Source: Dictyocoela muelleri (Eukaryota; Microsporidia). From it: a DNA stretch of 19,831 nucleotides. Shown here one piece after another: positions 1-8,279 of this stretch (the first letter of the stretch is position 1; every line of letters starts with the position of its first letter). The stretch covers positions 1 through 19,831 of the forward strand of contig SDVU01000133.1 of the NCBI GenBank assembly GCA_016256075.1, in the 5' to 3' direction. A model generated the notes under the pieces. That model was given only the letters and a program-made list of their open reading frames with translations. It had not been told where the DNA came from and searched no databases. The translations under genes and the position numbers were made by a program.

Positions 1-63
1 AATAAAAAAAATTAATAAAAATATTTTTAATATCAAATCATTAACATTTTAATATCAAAAATG

Positions 64-112
64 TTTCGGCATTTTTTCGGAAAAAATGCCGAAAAAAACA
101 CCGAAAAAATGC
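64..112. repeat. Short perfect inverted repeat with a third half-copy
   Basis: Two 15-base arms, tttcggcattttttc at 64-78 and its exact reverse complement at 80-94, are separated by one base. A third partial arm (ccgaaaaaatgc) follows at 101-112. This is seen directly. Its role is unknown; it could be a transposon end, a hairpin or a recombination relic. The layout, with near-contiguous arms, a single central base and an extra half-copy to the right, resembles the GC-rich palindrome at 19390. Confidence 0.7.
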
Positions 113-174
113 TTTCGTATTTTTTCGAGCTGCCATAAATGTAGAATATTTAAAAAATGTCAAATAAAAAACAC

Positions 175-295
175 TCAATCAGGATCATTAATGCCCGAAT
201 CATATAGATAAAAATCGTCTCCCTTTTCAGTCTTTTTTATAATATCTGAAATGTCATCATTTGAATTCCTTGTTTTGGTTCTCGTATACTTCCCT
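175..295 (-). pseudogene. 3' end of an unassigned minus-strand reading frame
   Basis: On the minus strand about 40 codons are open up to a TGA at 177-175. The tail is hydrophilic and acidic (NDDISDII, EKGDDFYLY, then GINDPD before the stop), which looks more like real protein than the surrounding DNA. It lies just downstream of, and in the same orientation as, the FLYWCH/MULE remnant at 830-1180, with the inverted-repeat element 296-807 between them. It may therefore be the end of the same broken gene, but no family motif proves this. The middle of any such gene is missing. Confidence 0.35.
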
Positions 296-807
296 CCGAC
301 AAAAAAAAATAAAAATAACCCTTATGGTTGTGACAAAAAAAATCATTAATTTTAAAAATTTTTTAATTAAAAATTAATTAATTATCAATTTTATTTAAAA
401 TTAATTCATTATCAATTTTATAAAAATTAATTAATTAATAATTAATTGTATAAAATCAATCAAATAATCATCGAAGAAATCTCTTTTAATCATATAACTA
501 AAAAAGTTTTTTTAATATTTTGTTATATTGTGGTTTTTTTGTGCAATTCTCTTTTTAAACCAGACTAATTTGTTTATATTGTGTTAGTGTATATCAGTTT
601 TAAGATCGTTCTCAAGGAAATAATTAAAATGTATATGATTAAAAAAGATTTCTTTGATGATTATTATATTGATTTTATACAATTTATTATGGATTATTTA
701 ATTTTTATAAAATTATAATTAATTAATTTTAAATTAAAAAATTTTTAAAATTAATGATTTTATTTTTTTGTCACAACCATAATGATTATTTTTATTTTTT
801 ATCGGGG
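296..807. mobile_element. Non-autonomous element with long terminal inverted repeats (MITE-like)
   Basis: The left arm (about 296-490) and right arm (about 630-807) are imperfect inverted repeats over roughly 180 bases. Shared blocks include the ends (ccgacaaaa on the left, cccgataaaa on the right strand), ttatggttgtgacaaaaaa, tcattaattttaaaaa, attgtataaaatcaat and the inner gaagaaatct/tttaatcata block. The ~140-base centre holds no coding frame. This is the structure of a foldback or MITE element mobilised in trans. Similarity may extend a few bases outward (acttcc on both sides), so the exact ends are uncertain, and no clear target-site duplication was found. It separates two minus-strand coding remnants. 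The transposase family is unknown. Confidence 0.75.
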
Positions 808-829
808 AAAAGTTGTCAGAACCTATTAT

Positions 830-1180
830 TATAAAATTTCTTCGTATTCTAGATGATAAATTTGCAAACGTTTTATAATTTGACTTATATAGGATTGTTT
901 CTGGTGACATTTTTATAAAAATCTGTCTATAATATCACGGGAAGTTTTTTTTTAGTATCGACAGATCTTATTTTAATTTCATTTTTCAAGAATAATGATT
1001 CGTTTAGACCAAAATTCAGGGGATGGGTATGAGAAGCTTCACTTTTAATTGATAAAGTTAAGATTCTTTTTAATTTTCCTCTAAATTTTCGATTGACACA
1101 TCGCCATTGCTTACCATTCTTTTTTTACTCTTCTAGAGTTATATGTTAACCCTTTATAAAGCAGCATTTCTTTTTTTTCA
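830..1180 (-). pseudogene. FLYWCH/MULE-type transposase remnant (N-terminal part)
   Basis: Minus-strand translation in mixed frames gives LLYKGLTYNSRRVKK, then GKQWRCVNRKFRGKLKRI, then ASHTHP. This is the arrangement of a FLYWCH zinc finger: a YKG/YxYN start, a WxC pair, an RGKL segment and a final HxH. The finger's second cysteine is replaced by phenylalanine (NRKF where NRKC is usual). The finger spans about 1180-1010. Further down, IKIRSVDTKKKLP and YKTFANLSSRIRRNF resemble the helical linker that follows this finger in Mutator-like transposases. At least two frame changes and several stops separate these blocks, so it is dead. No catalytic MULE core was seen. A host FLYWCH gene relic is the alternative. 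Confidence 0.65.
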
Positions 1181-1189
1181 TTTTTGTAA

Positions 1190-1958
1190 AAATGATTTCT
1201 TTATTTTCGTGATTTAACATGGGTTGTTATTATACATTTATTATTGTAAATTTTTTAACATGCTTTAAAATAATTTTTAATAATAATGGGCGAAACTATG
1301 CCCAGCCGAGACAAGAAGAATCTTTATTGATTCGATCTTTTACGACTAAATCTTACCGTTATCAAATTCAACAAAAATATTCAACAATATCAGATGATAA
1401 TAGAAATCATCGTTTTTTTGTAACTATCGAGTGATAAATATCATAAAATCATCTAAAATTATTCAGTAAAATTTCATTTTTAATATTTTTTTAATTTACA
1501 CAATTAAAGAGCAATTTAATAGATCAAAAAAATGTGGATAAAATAAATATAATAATTAATTAGAAGAGTGGACTAATTCTATACGTCGCCGCTTAAAGAA
1601 TTTTATGCTTTAGAAAGTTTTTAATAAAATTTTATTTCAAATTCATTAATGGATCAATTCCATGATGGATAAAATGTAGCATTTATTAGTTCAAAAGATT
1701 TAATTTTTGTTTTAAAATTTTCTTTTTAAACTAAAAAAATAATTTTGTCTTTTTGGTTAAAATGAAAGAATAATTTTTTTCCACATAAATATGTGATTTT
1801 TGTATTATTCATATTTTACATTGAAAAAAATTATGAAGCGAAGAATTATAAAAATTTAAGTGTTTAAAAATATCGACAAAGATGTATTTCTTTAAAATTA
1901 GTGTGCTGATTTTATAAAAAACAATGTTATATTGGACAATATATTTTTCTGTCAAGTC
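1190..1958. other. AT-rich DNA, no gene recognised
   Basis: Both strands were read for coding blocks. Only one 71-codon plus-strand frame (1219-1434) exists; it shows no family motif, lies opposite the upstream side of the FLYWCH remnant and is not supported as a gene. The rest is short poly-A/T-rich spacer. Confidence 0.6.
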
Positions 1959-2260
1959 ATTATTAAATTGATTGCAACAATTGTTAAATTGATTGCAAAA
2001 AATTTAAATTGATTGCAACAATTATTAAATTGATTTCACGATTATTAAATTGATCGCAACGATTATTAAATTGATTGCAACGATTATTAAATTGATTGCA
2101 ACAATTATTAAATTGATTACAACGATTATTAAATTTATTGCAACAATTATTAAATTTATTACAACAATTATTAAATTGATTGCAACGATTATTAAATTTA
2201 TTTCAACGATTAATAAATTGATTGCAACGATTAATAAATTGATTACAACGATTATTAAAA
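1959..2260. repeat. 21-bp minisatellite, about 14 copies
   Basis: The unit ttgattgcaacgattattaaa repeats head to tail with scattered changes (caa/cga, gattg/gatta, an occasional 1-2 base indel near the left edge). Because 21 is a multiple of three, one frame stays open and would encode a seven-residue IATIIKL repeat. That frame is a by-product of the array, not evidence of a protein. Confidence 0.9.
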
Positions 2261-2296
2261 CGATAGAGGAACCCTATAATTGAAAATTAAAAATAT

Positions 2297-2313
2297 TATA
2301 TATATATATATAT
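2297..2313. repeat. (TA)n microsatellite
   Basis: Uninterrupted TA dinucleotides of about 17 bases lie just left of the Merlin-type element. Confidence 0.85.
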
Positions 2314-2500
2314 GAATATAAATTCTTAAATATAATAACAAGAGTTTCGGATCTGATGCGTCTCTACTGGCTTAAATATGGGGTGTATTTTTTTATATTT
2401 TGCCCTTAATGACACACAAAGAAAAAAAATATTTAATTAATTATTGAATCAAAAAGCACTTAAATGCTTCATTATTTTCATTTCTGTTTAACATGAATCT

Positions 2501-2522
2501 TAATATATATATATATATATAT
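2501..2522. repeat. (TA)n microsatellite inside the Merlin element
   Basis: About 22 bases of uninterrupted TA lie between the left terminal repeat and the transposase remnant. Confidence 0.85.
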
Positions 2523-2544
2523 CATAAACATTTCACTCTATGGC

Positions 2545-3180
2545 GTCTAAATATTTCTTTTTTAACACCGGACCGACAACCTTCTATTGTATTAATATGA
2601 ACATTGTTTTCTCCGTTTACAAACTCAATTGAATGATTAACTGTAAGGCGTTGATGAAAAATGTTCAGAAAGCCTAGAAAAACCTCGCCATTTATCAGTT
2701 ATATAATTGAATTTTCATTTACATACGACTTTAAAAAACTCAATAGCTCATCACTGTTTCAATTTGACGGCTTTTTAAAAAAATATTCGATATTTAGACC
2801 TTCCAACAGATCCCAATACCCATATACCTTGAACATTATGTCCTCTGGGGTATTTACTTTTACCAAATTTAGACTCATATGCTTCCAAAACTTATATTGT
2901 TACCAACAATAGGAACAAAATTACAATAATATATTTCTAACAATTTCATTTTTTCAAGGCTCTTCAAAATCAATGAACTTCTATCTATCTAAATCAGTCC
3001 ATCTCACCTATTGACGCCGCGGTATGCCATTTTTATAAATTATTATAAGTCTTTTATTATAATCAATGTTGCTTATAAAAGAGGTTTTGTTGAATAAAGA
3101 CGCCTTTTCCCACAATGTTTCCATGAAAACTTGATAATATAAGTTTTTCTGCAATGTCAAACTACACGCGATTCACAATT
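2545..3180 (-). pseudogene. ISXO2-like (DDE_Tnp_IS1595) transposase, decayed
   Basis: Minus-strand blocks in family order are: a faint N-terminal zinc-ribbon-side segment (about 3180-3000); ESKFGKSKYPRGHNVQGIW (about 2885-2825), the hallmark of ISXO2-like transposases; IIYTDKWRGFSRL (about 2700-2670) with the second catalytic Asp; TVNHSIEFVN; and HINTIEG (about 2605-2580), supplying the final acidic residue, with a VKKEIFRRH tail. The residue before ESKFG is Tyr where the family has the first catalytic Asp. Several stops and frame changes lie between blocks, so no active enzyme is made. The enzyme would cut and join the ends of the surrounding 951-bp element. Confidence 0.8.
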
Positions 3181-3311
3181 AACACATTTTTAATTAAATA
3201 ATTTAGTTATTATATAGTCCATTGTTAATTCTATTAAATATTTATTATTTCTTAACATAGTTAAAAGGTGTAAAAATGAAAAAAGTACACCCTCATTTTA
3301 GCCAGTAGAGA

Positions 3312-3851
3312 AGCACATTAACCAAGATTTTCATCAGTGTCTTAAAATATTACACGTTTAAGTAAAAATTTTTATACAAAAAACATGTTTAATTCTAAAT
3401 TTTTTTATGTCCCAAACTGACTTTTTCAAAAAAAAAATTATAATTTAATTTTATATTTGAATTTTATGATTTAATTTTATAATTTAAATGTTATAATTTA
3501 AGTTTCTAATTAAAATCATTAATTAATTGATATTTTTTTTTGATATCTCTTTTTTAATGTTTTAAAATAAATATCTCTTTTTAAACAATTTTAAATCACA
3601 TATTTATTAATCCATTCTATTATAATATTTTTACTTTTAAAAAACTTAAAATTAAAATTTTTATACAGTGGTTTTAGAAAAAACATAGCACGTTTTTCAA
3701 TAGGGTGGTATATTTTTGAATGGTGGTATATTCTTAGGGGTATATTTTTAAGGTGTTAGATATTTTTATAATCAAAATTTGACCAACTGTTGGATAGTTA
3801 ACAGAACCAGTTCAAAGTCTGTATATCTTGGTTTGATTCATATGACTAAAC
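3312..3851. other. AT-rich spacer, no gene recognised
   Basis: The stretch is mostly A/T. The only structure is ggtggtatatt-like short repeats around 3700-3750, and a tacagtggtttt motif at 3663 that recurs in the same orientation at 8045. No coding block was recognised on either strand. Confidence 0.5.
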
Positions 3852-4160
3852 TTTAATAAAAAATTCAAGGTAGTGGATTTAAGCAAATCGATTACTAACA
3901 ATAAAAATGATTGGTGTAAGTTTGGCTTGCAAATACTTGGTAACATAAGTGATAATATGGAAGAGGTGTCTTTCATATCTTTGGAAAATCGAGGTTTCAC
4001 ATCCCGCTAATCATTAATGAAAATAAAAGTATTCATGACTACAGCTTGAAATATCTTAACTGTTGAGTCATTAATAAAAAATTCGAATATGTAGTTAAGC
4101 TATTGTGTAGCTTGTATGGGTTGTGGTACTATAAAACTGAAAACCAAAACTCTTAGACCG
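3852..4160 (+). pseudogene. Unrecognised degraded coding remnant
   Basis: One plus frame is open for 52 codons from 3852 to a TAA at 4008, with ordinary-looking composition (for example VVDLSKSITNN, DWCKFGLQILGN, VSFISLENRG). A second frame, offset by one base from 4007, continues with LINENKSIHDYSLKYLN and FEYVVKLLCSLYGLWYYK up to about 4159, interrupted by one in-frame stop. The two look like a single gene broken by one frameshift and one stop. I do not recognise the family. An antisense 62-codon frame (3812-4000) overlaps it and is the weaker candidate. Confidence 0.3.
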
Positions 4161-4650
4161 AGGTTTGTGACACTCTCAGTATTTAAATTTATAATTCAGT
4201 GAGATCTTATTATAATATTTTTTATAAATATCATATTTTTAAAATAGATTTTCTTTAAGAACTATATCTTTATAATAAACTTAAATTTTTATTTTTATCA
4301 AAACAAAGTATAAAATATTTATCAGAATTTACTCGAGGGTGTATGTGTACACAGCTATTATCAAAATTTTGGATTAATTGTTGGTAAAAATTTAAAACCT
4401 TTTCATGATTTTTAAATCTCACAATCAAAGTTGAGAATTACGGATTAAAATTTAATATGCTTATAATTTTGCGTATTAAAATGTAAAAAAATGAAAATTG
4501 TCATTATATTGATATTTTATTTTTAAAAAACTTAAAAAGGCCAACATTGCTCACTGAATCATCAATTTCTTATCTATTTTCATCAACTAGATCGACAAAT
4601 TTGTTGACAAATTTTGATTCCTTTTTTTATAAATTTTATCTCAATTTCCA
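4161..4650. other. AT-rich spacer, no gene recognised
   Basis: No coding block, RNA gene or repeat was recognised. This stretch may include the 3' flank and lost terminal repeat of the older Tigger-type element that starts at 4652. Confidence 0.5.
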
Positions 4651-4651
4651 G

Positions 4652-5090
4652 TTAATATTTAAAGAAGGTTATATCATTAAGTGATTTCTCCGATTTGTTA
4701 TCCATTTCTACAATTTCTTCTATATGTTTATGTTCACTAATCATAGGGTAAAAATTTTCTTCATTTTTCCAATCATTTTTTTTAATTACATCACTTTTAA
4801 CATCATGATCAGAATAAATAGCAACGTTTTCATTCTTTTTAAAGCACTTCTTTTAGCAATTTGAAATTGTAAACAAAGATAAATCTTACCAAGCCTTATT
4901 TTACCACTTAAAAATAACAAAAAAATCCAGACGTTTTAAAGTAGATTGTCTATTTTTTATTGAAAAGAATCACTTTAGTTAAATAATTATTCAATTGGTT
5001 TTTTATATTTATTTTTAAAAGAATTAATTATGTCGTCATCTAACAGTTTTAGTATTGTCGTTGTTTTCTTAATAAAGAATTTAAATTTTA
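4652..5090 (-). pseudogene. Older Tigger-type transposase, C-terminal part
   Basis: The minus strand starts at the insertion point of the younger Tigger. It reads TTTILKLLDDDIINSFKNKYKK-like sequence (about 5050-4990), matching the IQPCDQGIIKAFKNNY block of the neighbouring transposase; the third catalytic Asp lies in the LLDDD stretch. After a decayed interval come KKCFKKNENVAIYSDHD (about 4860-4810), corresponding to the INCFNHM region, and a long acidic tail ending EKSLNDITFFKY at a TAA (4654-4652). Several stops lie in the middle. The other part of this gene is at 6758-7465; the two are separated by the 1663-bp element at 5093-6755. Confidence 0.75.
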
Positions 5091-5092
5091 TA

Positions 5093-6755
5093 CAGTCGAA
5101 CCTCGACTTTCCAAATAAATTTTTCCAATAATAGGGGTTTTCCATAAAAAAGGGGTCTAAAAATAAATTAAAATAATTTTATTTTTTAATAAAAAAATCC
5201 GTTATTTTCCTCCCATAGCCTTTGTTTTTTTTCAAATTAGACAGTAGATTAACTCTAAATTCACAGTATCTCAACAATTCAGTAGGACAGTATTTTTTAA
5301 TAAATTCTTTATGCTCAGTAAAAATTTTATTTATGTGAGATATATCAAAACTATATATTTCACTCGTTTCTGTATCTTCTTCATCCATAGTATCACATTC
5401 TAATTCTTCAATCATATTTTCAACTTCATTTTGAACCGTTTCCTCACTTAAATAATTTTTGATATTAATTGTTTGATTATTTCGTGTATATTTAAGCATG
5501 TGATTGAAACAGTTTATTATTACGTCTTTACTTACTTTTTTCCACGCCATGCTCACAATTAATGAAATATCAAGAATATTAATACTTTTAATGCAATTTT
5601 CTATATTATCACTAAAATCAGCAGAATCAATTATAAAGTTTGTAAGAATATTGTTATAATTATTTTTAAAAGCCTTAATTATACCTTGATCACATGGCTG
5701 TATCAGGGCAGTTGTATTTTTGGGCAAAAAGCACAATTCAATATTTGAGAAAGATAAATTAGGGTGGGAAGGCGCATTGTCTAAAATAAGCAAAATTTTT
5801 CGTTTTTCATGAATCATTTTACTATTTAAATAATTAAGATATCTTTTAAATATGATATAATTCATCCAACCTTTTGTTGAATAGTCATACATAATATCTA
5901 ATTTTGATAAATCTATGTTTTTAAAAGACCTTGGGGTTTTTGATTTGCCAATTATCAAGGGAATAAGCTTTTCACCAGTCATACTACAACCTAAAAGAAT
6001 TGTTACTCGATTTTTACTTCTTTTTATAAACTTTGTATTTTCACCAGGCAATATAAAACTTTTATTTGAAATTTTTTTATAATATAAAGACGTTTCATCA
6101 ATATTAAACATGTCTTCTTTATTATATTTAAGCATATATTTTTTAAATCTTTTCAAGAATGCTTCAGCTGAAACATCATCGTTGGATTTAGATTCTCCAC
6201 AAAGAGTTTTGTATTTTATGTCATATTTCTTTCTCCATCGGTCTAACCAGCCATTTGAAGCTTTTAACTTATGTAAATTGAGCTTTCTCGAGATTTTTAA
6301 AGCTATTTGTTTCAATAAAACACCATTAATCGGTATATTATTTGATCTATATTTTTTAAAGGCTTCAAATACAGAATCATTTAATTTATGAGCAATATTT
6401 TTTTCTTTTTTAGACATCAAGAAATTAGTAAGATTTAAGTGAGATGATAAATTATTTTTTATATTATAATATGTGCTTTTGCTAATTTTATACTCCTTCA
6501 AAATTTCTTTTTTTGACTTTGTTTTGTTTTCAATTTATTTAGCAATTTCGTTTTTTGTTTTATCAGAAATTTTTTGTTTCATGGACTTTGGGGTAAAAAA
6601 AATCAATTTTTTTTTTCTTATAATATCAAAATAAGTTTAAAATAATTTCAAAATATCAAAATTTTCATTTTTTAAACAACTTTAGTTTAGATGCGGGGTT
6701 TCTATTAAAAAGGGGTTTTCCAAGCTCGGGGTTTCCAAAAAACGGGGTACAACTG
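5093..6755 (-). mobile_element. Tigger/pogo-type DNA transposon, structurally complete
   Basis: The left end starts cagtcgaacctcga at 5093. The right end, read on the minus strand from 6755, starts cagttgtaccccgt, so 10 of the first 14 bases match. Both ends carry further copies of a ggggttttcc-type motif, as expected of subterminal transposase sites. A TA dinucleotide flanks each side (5091-5092 and 6756-6757), the duplication used by Tc1/mariner-pogo-Tigger elements. The 1663-bp element encodes one Tigger-type transposase on the minus strand. It sits inside an older Tigger-type gene, at a TA in that gene. Confidence 0.9.
5179..6582 (-). CDS. Tigger-type transposase with one nonsense codon near the start
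   Basis: This enzyme excises and reinserts the surrounding transposon in the nucleus. The likely original start is the ATG at 6582 (MKQKISDKTKNEIAK), where an in-frame TAA at 6537-6535 is codon 16. The frame is then open for 440 codons from a TTG at 6501 to the stop before 5179. The first ATG after the nonsense codon is residue 29 of the open part. In the open part, the N-terminal helix-turn-helix (about 1-25) and a CENP-B-type DNA-binding domain (about 40-100, SNGWLDRWRKKY) precede the DDE core. Catalytic residues are D135 (FNIDETSL), D241 (LILDNAPSH) and D271 (QPCDQGIIKAF), with 29 residues between the last two. An acidic C-terminus (about 365-385) follows. The usual length would be about 465 residues. 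All visible catalytic residues are kept, so this is a recent loss. Confidence 0.88.
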
Positions 6756-6757
6756 TA

Positions 6758-7465
6758 TTAGAAAAATTTTATATTTTATGCCCACTACACTTATCTACTA
6801 AAAATAAAACTTTTCGTCTTTCTCCTTTAAAATTTCTTTCATTTGTTCAATATAATTTAAGAAAATTTCTCTCGTCATCCAAACTGTTTTGTTGCTAGTA
6901 TATATGATTTTTAGTCCATCTATGTTCTTATTCTTCAATGCCCTGGGATTTTAAGATTTGCCATTAATTAAAAGTGGTAATCTTTCTCCTTTATTGTTAA
7001 GACCCAGAAGAACAGTTATTCTAGTCTTATCTATCTTGATGTTTTTATTGTACTTGTTATCACTGGCATATGTTTTATTTTTTAGACGTTTTACATATAT
7101 CCCCGTTTAATTTAAATTTAAACTATTTTCGTCCGGATTATTTTTTTAATTCCAGCAATTGATATTTAAATGATTCAATTTCAGTAGAATTATATATATA
7201 TGTTCGCTATGCAATGTAACATACACCATTTTATTTCTTCCGATAAATTTTAGTACAAAATAAAAGGTTATTTTATGATTTAATTTAGATTCATTTTTTA
7301 CCTTTTTTTATTATTGTCATTAAAATATTAAAGCTTATTGAACATTTTTTCCTCTAAGATGCTTGAAATAGTTCAAAACAATATCATCTATTATTCTGAA
7401 TTTATCGCTCGTAGATTGCGTCGAATTTTTCTTATCATCATTTATATTTATCTCTAGTGATTTAT
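6758..7465 (-). pseudogene. Older Tigger-type transposase, N-terminal and central part
   Basis: Minus-strand blocks in order are: RIIDDIVLNYFKHLRGKNV (about 7440-7380), matching the CENP-B-type segment; YNPDENSLN (about 7140-7115) with the first catalytic Asp; then DKTRITVLLGLNNKGERLP (about 7045-6985), LLINGKS, NPRALKN and VWMTREIFLNYIEQMKEIL (about 6895-6840). Last comes LVDKCSGH (about 6800-6777), with the second Asp, and NFSN up to the insertion point. Several stops and frame changes make it dead. It is clearly diverged from the 5179-6582 protein, so it is another Tigger lineage rather than a duplicate. Its terminal repeats were not found. Confidence 0.8.
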
Positions 7466-7487
7466 ATTTTTTATGATTTTTACGGGG

Positions 7488-7628
7488 TTATGCATTAATA
7501 TATTAAAAATTATGCATTAATATATTAAAAATTATGCATTAATATTTTAAAAATTATCTTTAATATATTAAACATTATGCATTAATATATTAAAAATTAT
7601 CTTTAATATATTAAAAATTATGCATAAC
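7488..7628. repeat. 22-bp minisatellite A, about 6 copies
   Basis: The unit ttatgcattaatatattaaa(aa) repeats six times with a partial seventh. Two copies carry the variant ttatctttaatat. The array lies just upstream of the older Tigger remnant. Confidence 0.9.
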
Positions 7629-7640
7629 ATGGTTTTTCAA

Positions 7641-8020
7641 TTAGTGAGAGCGATCTTTTCATTAGTGAGTGCGATCTTTTCAGTTAGTGGGAGCGATCTG
7701 CGCAATTAGTGAGAGGGATATTTACAGTTAGTGGGAGTTATCTTTGCAGTTAGTGAGAGCGATTTTGAAATTAGTGAGAGCTATCTTTGCAGTTAGTGAG
7801 AGGGTTTTTTTTAGTTAGTGAGAGCTATCTTTGCAGTTAGTGAGAGTGATCTTTCCAATTAGTGAGAGTGAATTTTTCATTAGTGAGAGTGGTTTTTTCA
7901 TTTGTGAGAGCGATCTTTGCAGTTAGTGAGAGCTATCTTTTCAATTGTTAGATGTGATTTTTTTGATTAGTATGAGCGATCTATTCAATTAGTAAGAATA
8001 ATATTTTCAAGTGTAGCAGC
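7641..8020. repeat. 22-bp minisatellite B, about 17 copies
   Basis: The unit ttagtgagagcgatctttgc(ag) recurs about 17 times at 21-23 base spacing. The ttagtgagag core is the best conserved part and copies become more diverged toward the right edge. The units differ in sequence from minisatellite A but share its period, and the arrays abut. There are no conserved-repeat/unique-spacer units, so it is not a CRISPR array. Confidence 0.9.
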
Positions 8021-8279
8021 GATTTTTATTTTTTTAAATTTTAATACAGTGGTTTTTGTCATGGTCAGCTTTATAATTAGCTTGACTAGGTTTTAAAGAT
8101 TTATAAAAATTCCTTTTATTATTCTTAAATTACATGGATGTGTCATTTGTAATTTTATTTATTGTTTAAAATGATTAATTAAATTAATCATTTTAATTAT
8201 TTATTTTTAATAGTTGAAATGAATGTTAAAAGTAAATACAATTATAAAATATTTATAAGCACACATATCAATTCATCTT
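8021..8279. other. AT-rich spacer, no gene recognised
   Basis: Only A/T-rich DNA is seen, including the tacagtggttttt motif at 8045 and a short inverted repeat (atgattaattaaattaatcat) near 8170-8190. Confidence 0.5.

Larger units (their letters stand above)
2361..3311 (-). mobile_element. Merlin/IS1016-type DNA transposon, full length but dead
   Basis: The two ends are inverted repeats of about 30 bases: tctctactggcttaaatatg starts at 2361, and the complement of 3311 leftwards reads tctctactggctaaaatgag. Both continue into a shared gggtgta block. The enclosed 951 bp carry a decayed ISXO2-like transposase on the minus strand. Size, terminal repeats and transposase type agree with the Merlin superfamily, the eukaryotic relatives of IS1016/IS1595. 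The usual 8-9 bp duplication is not clear in the flanks, which suggests an old insertion. A (TA)n run lies inside at 2501-2522. Confidence 0.8.

Noticed and set aside
1219-1434. 71-codon plus-strand frame
   Set aside because: No family motif and no regulatory context; the composition suggests chance, and it partly overlaps the upstream side of the FLYWCH relic on the other strand.
2050-2283. 77-codon frame of IATIIKL repeats
   Set aside because: It is only the reading of the 21-bp minisatellite, whose period keeps the frame open.
2661-2912. 83-codon plus-strand frame
   Set aside because: It is antisense to the ISXO2-like transposase relic, whose conserved blocks are clearly on the minus strand.
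3812-4000. 62-codon minus-strand frame
   Set aside because: It has no motif and is opposite a more protein-like plus-strand frame; it is probably a shadow.
3970-4190. Possible tRNA (short gaggtttcacatcccgc and accgaggtttgtgac segments)
   Set aside because: No cloverleaf arms or convincing A and B boxes could be paired.
6110-6391. 93-codon plus-strand frame
   Set aside because: It is the opposite-strand shadow of the Tigger transposase DNA-binding region.
7488-8020. Possible CRISPR-like array
   Set aside because: The units are contiguous diverging tandem copies with no unique spacers, in clearly eukaryotic transposon context.
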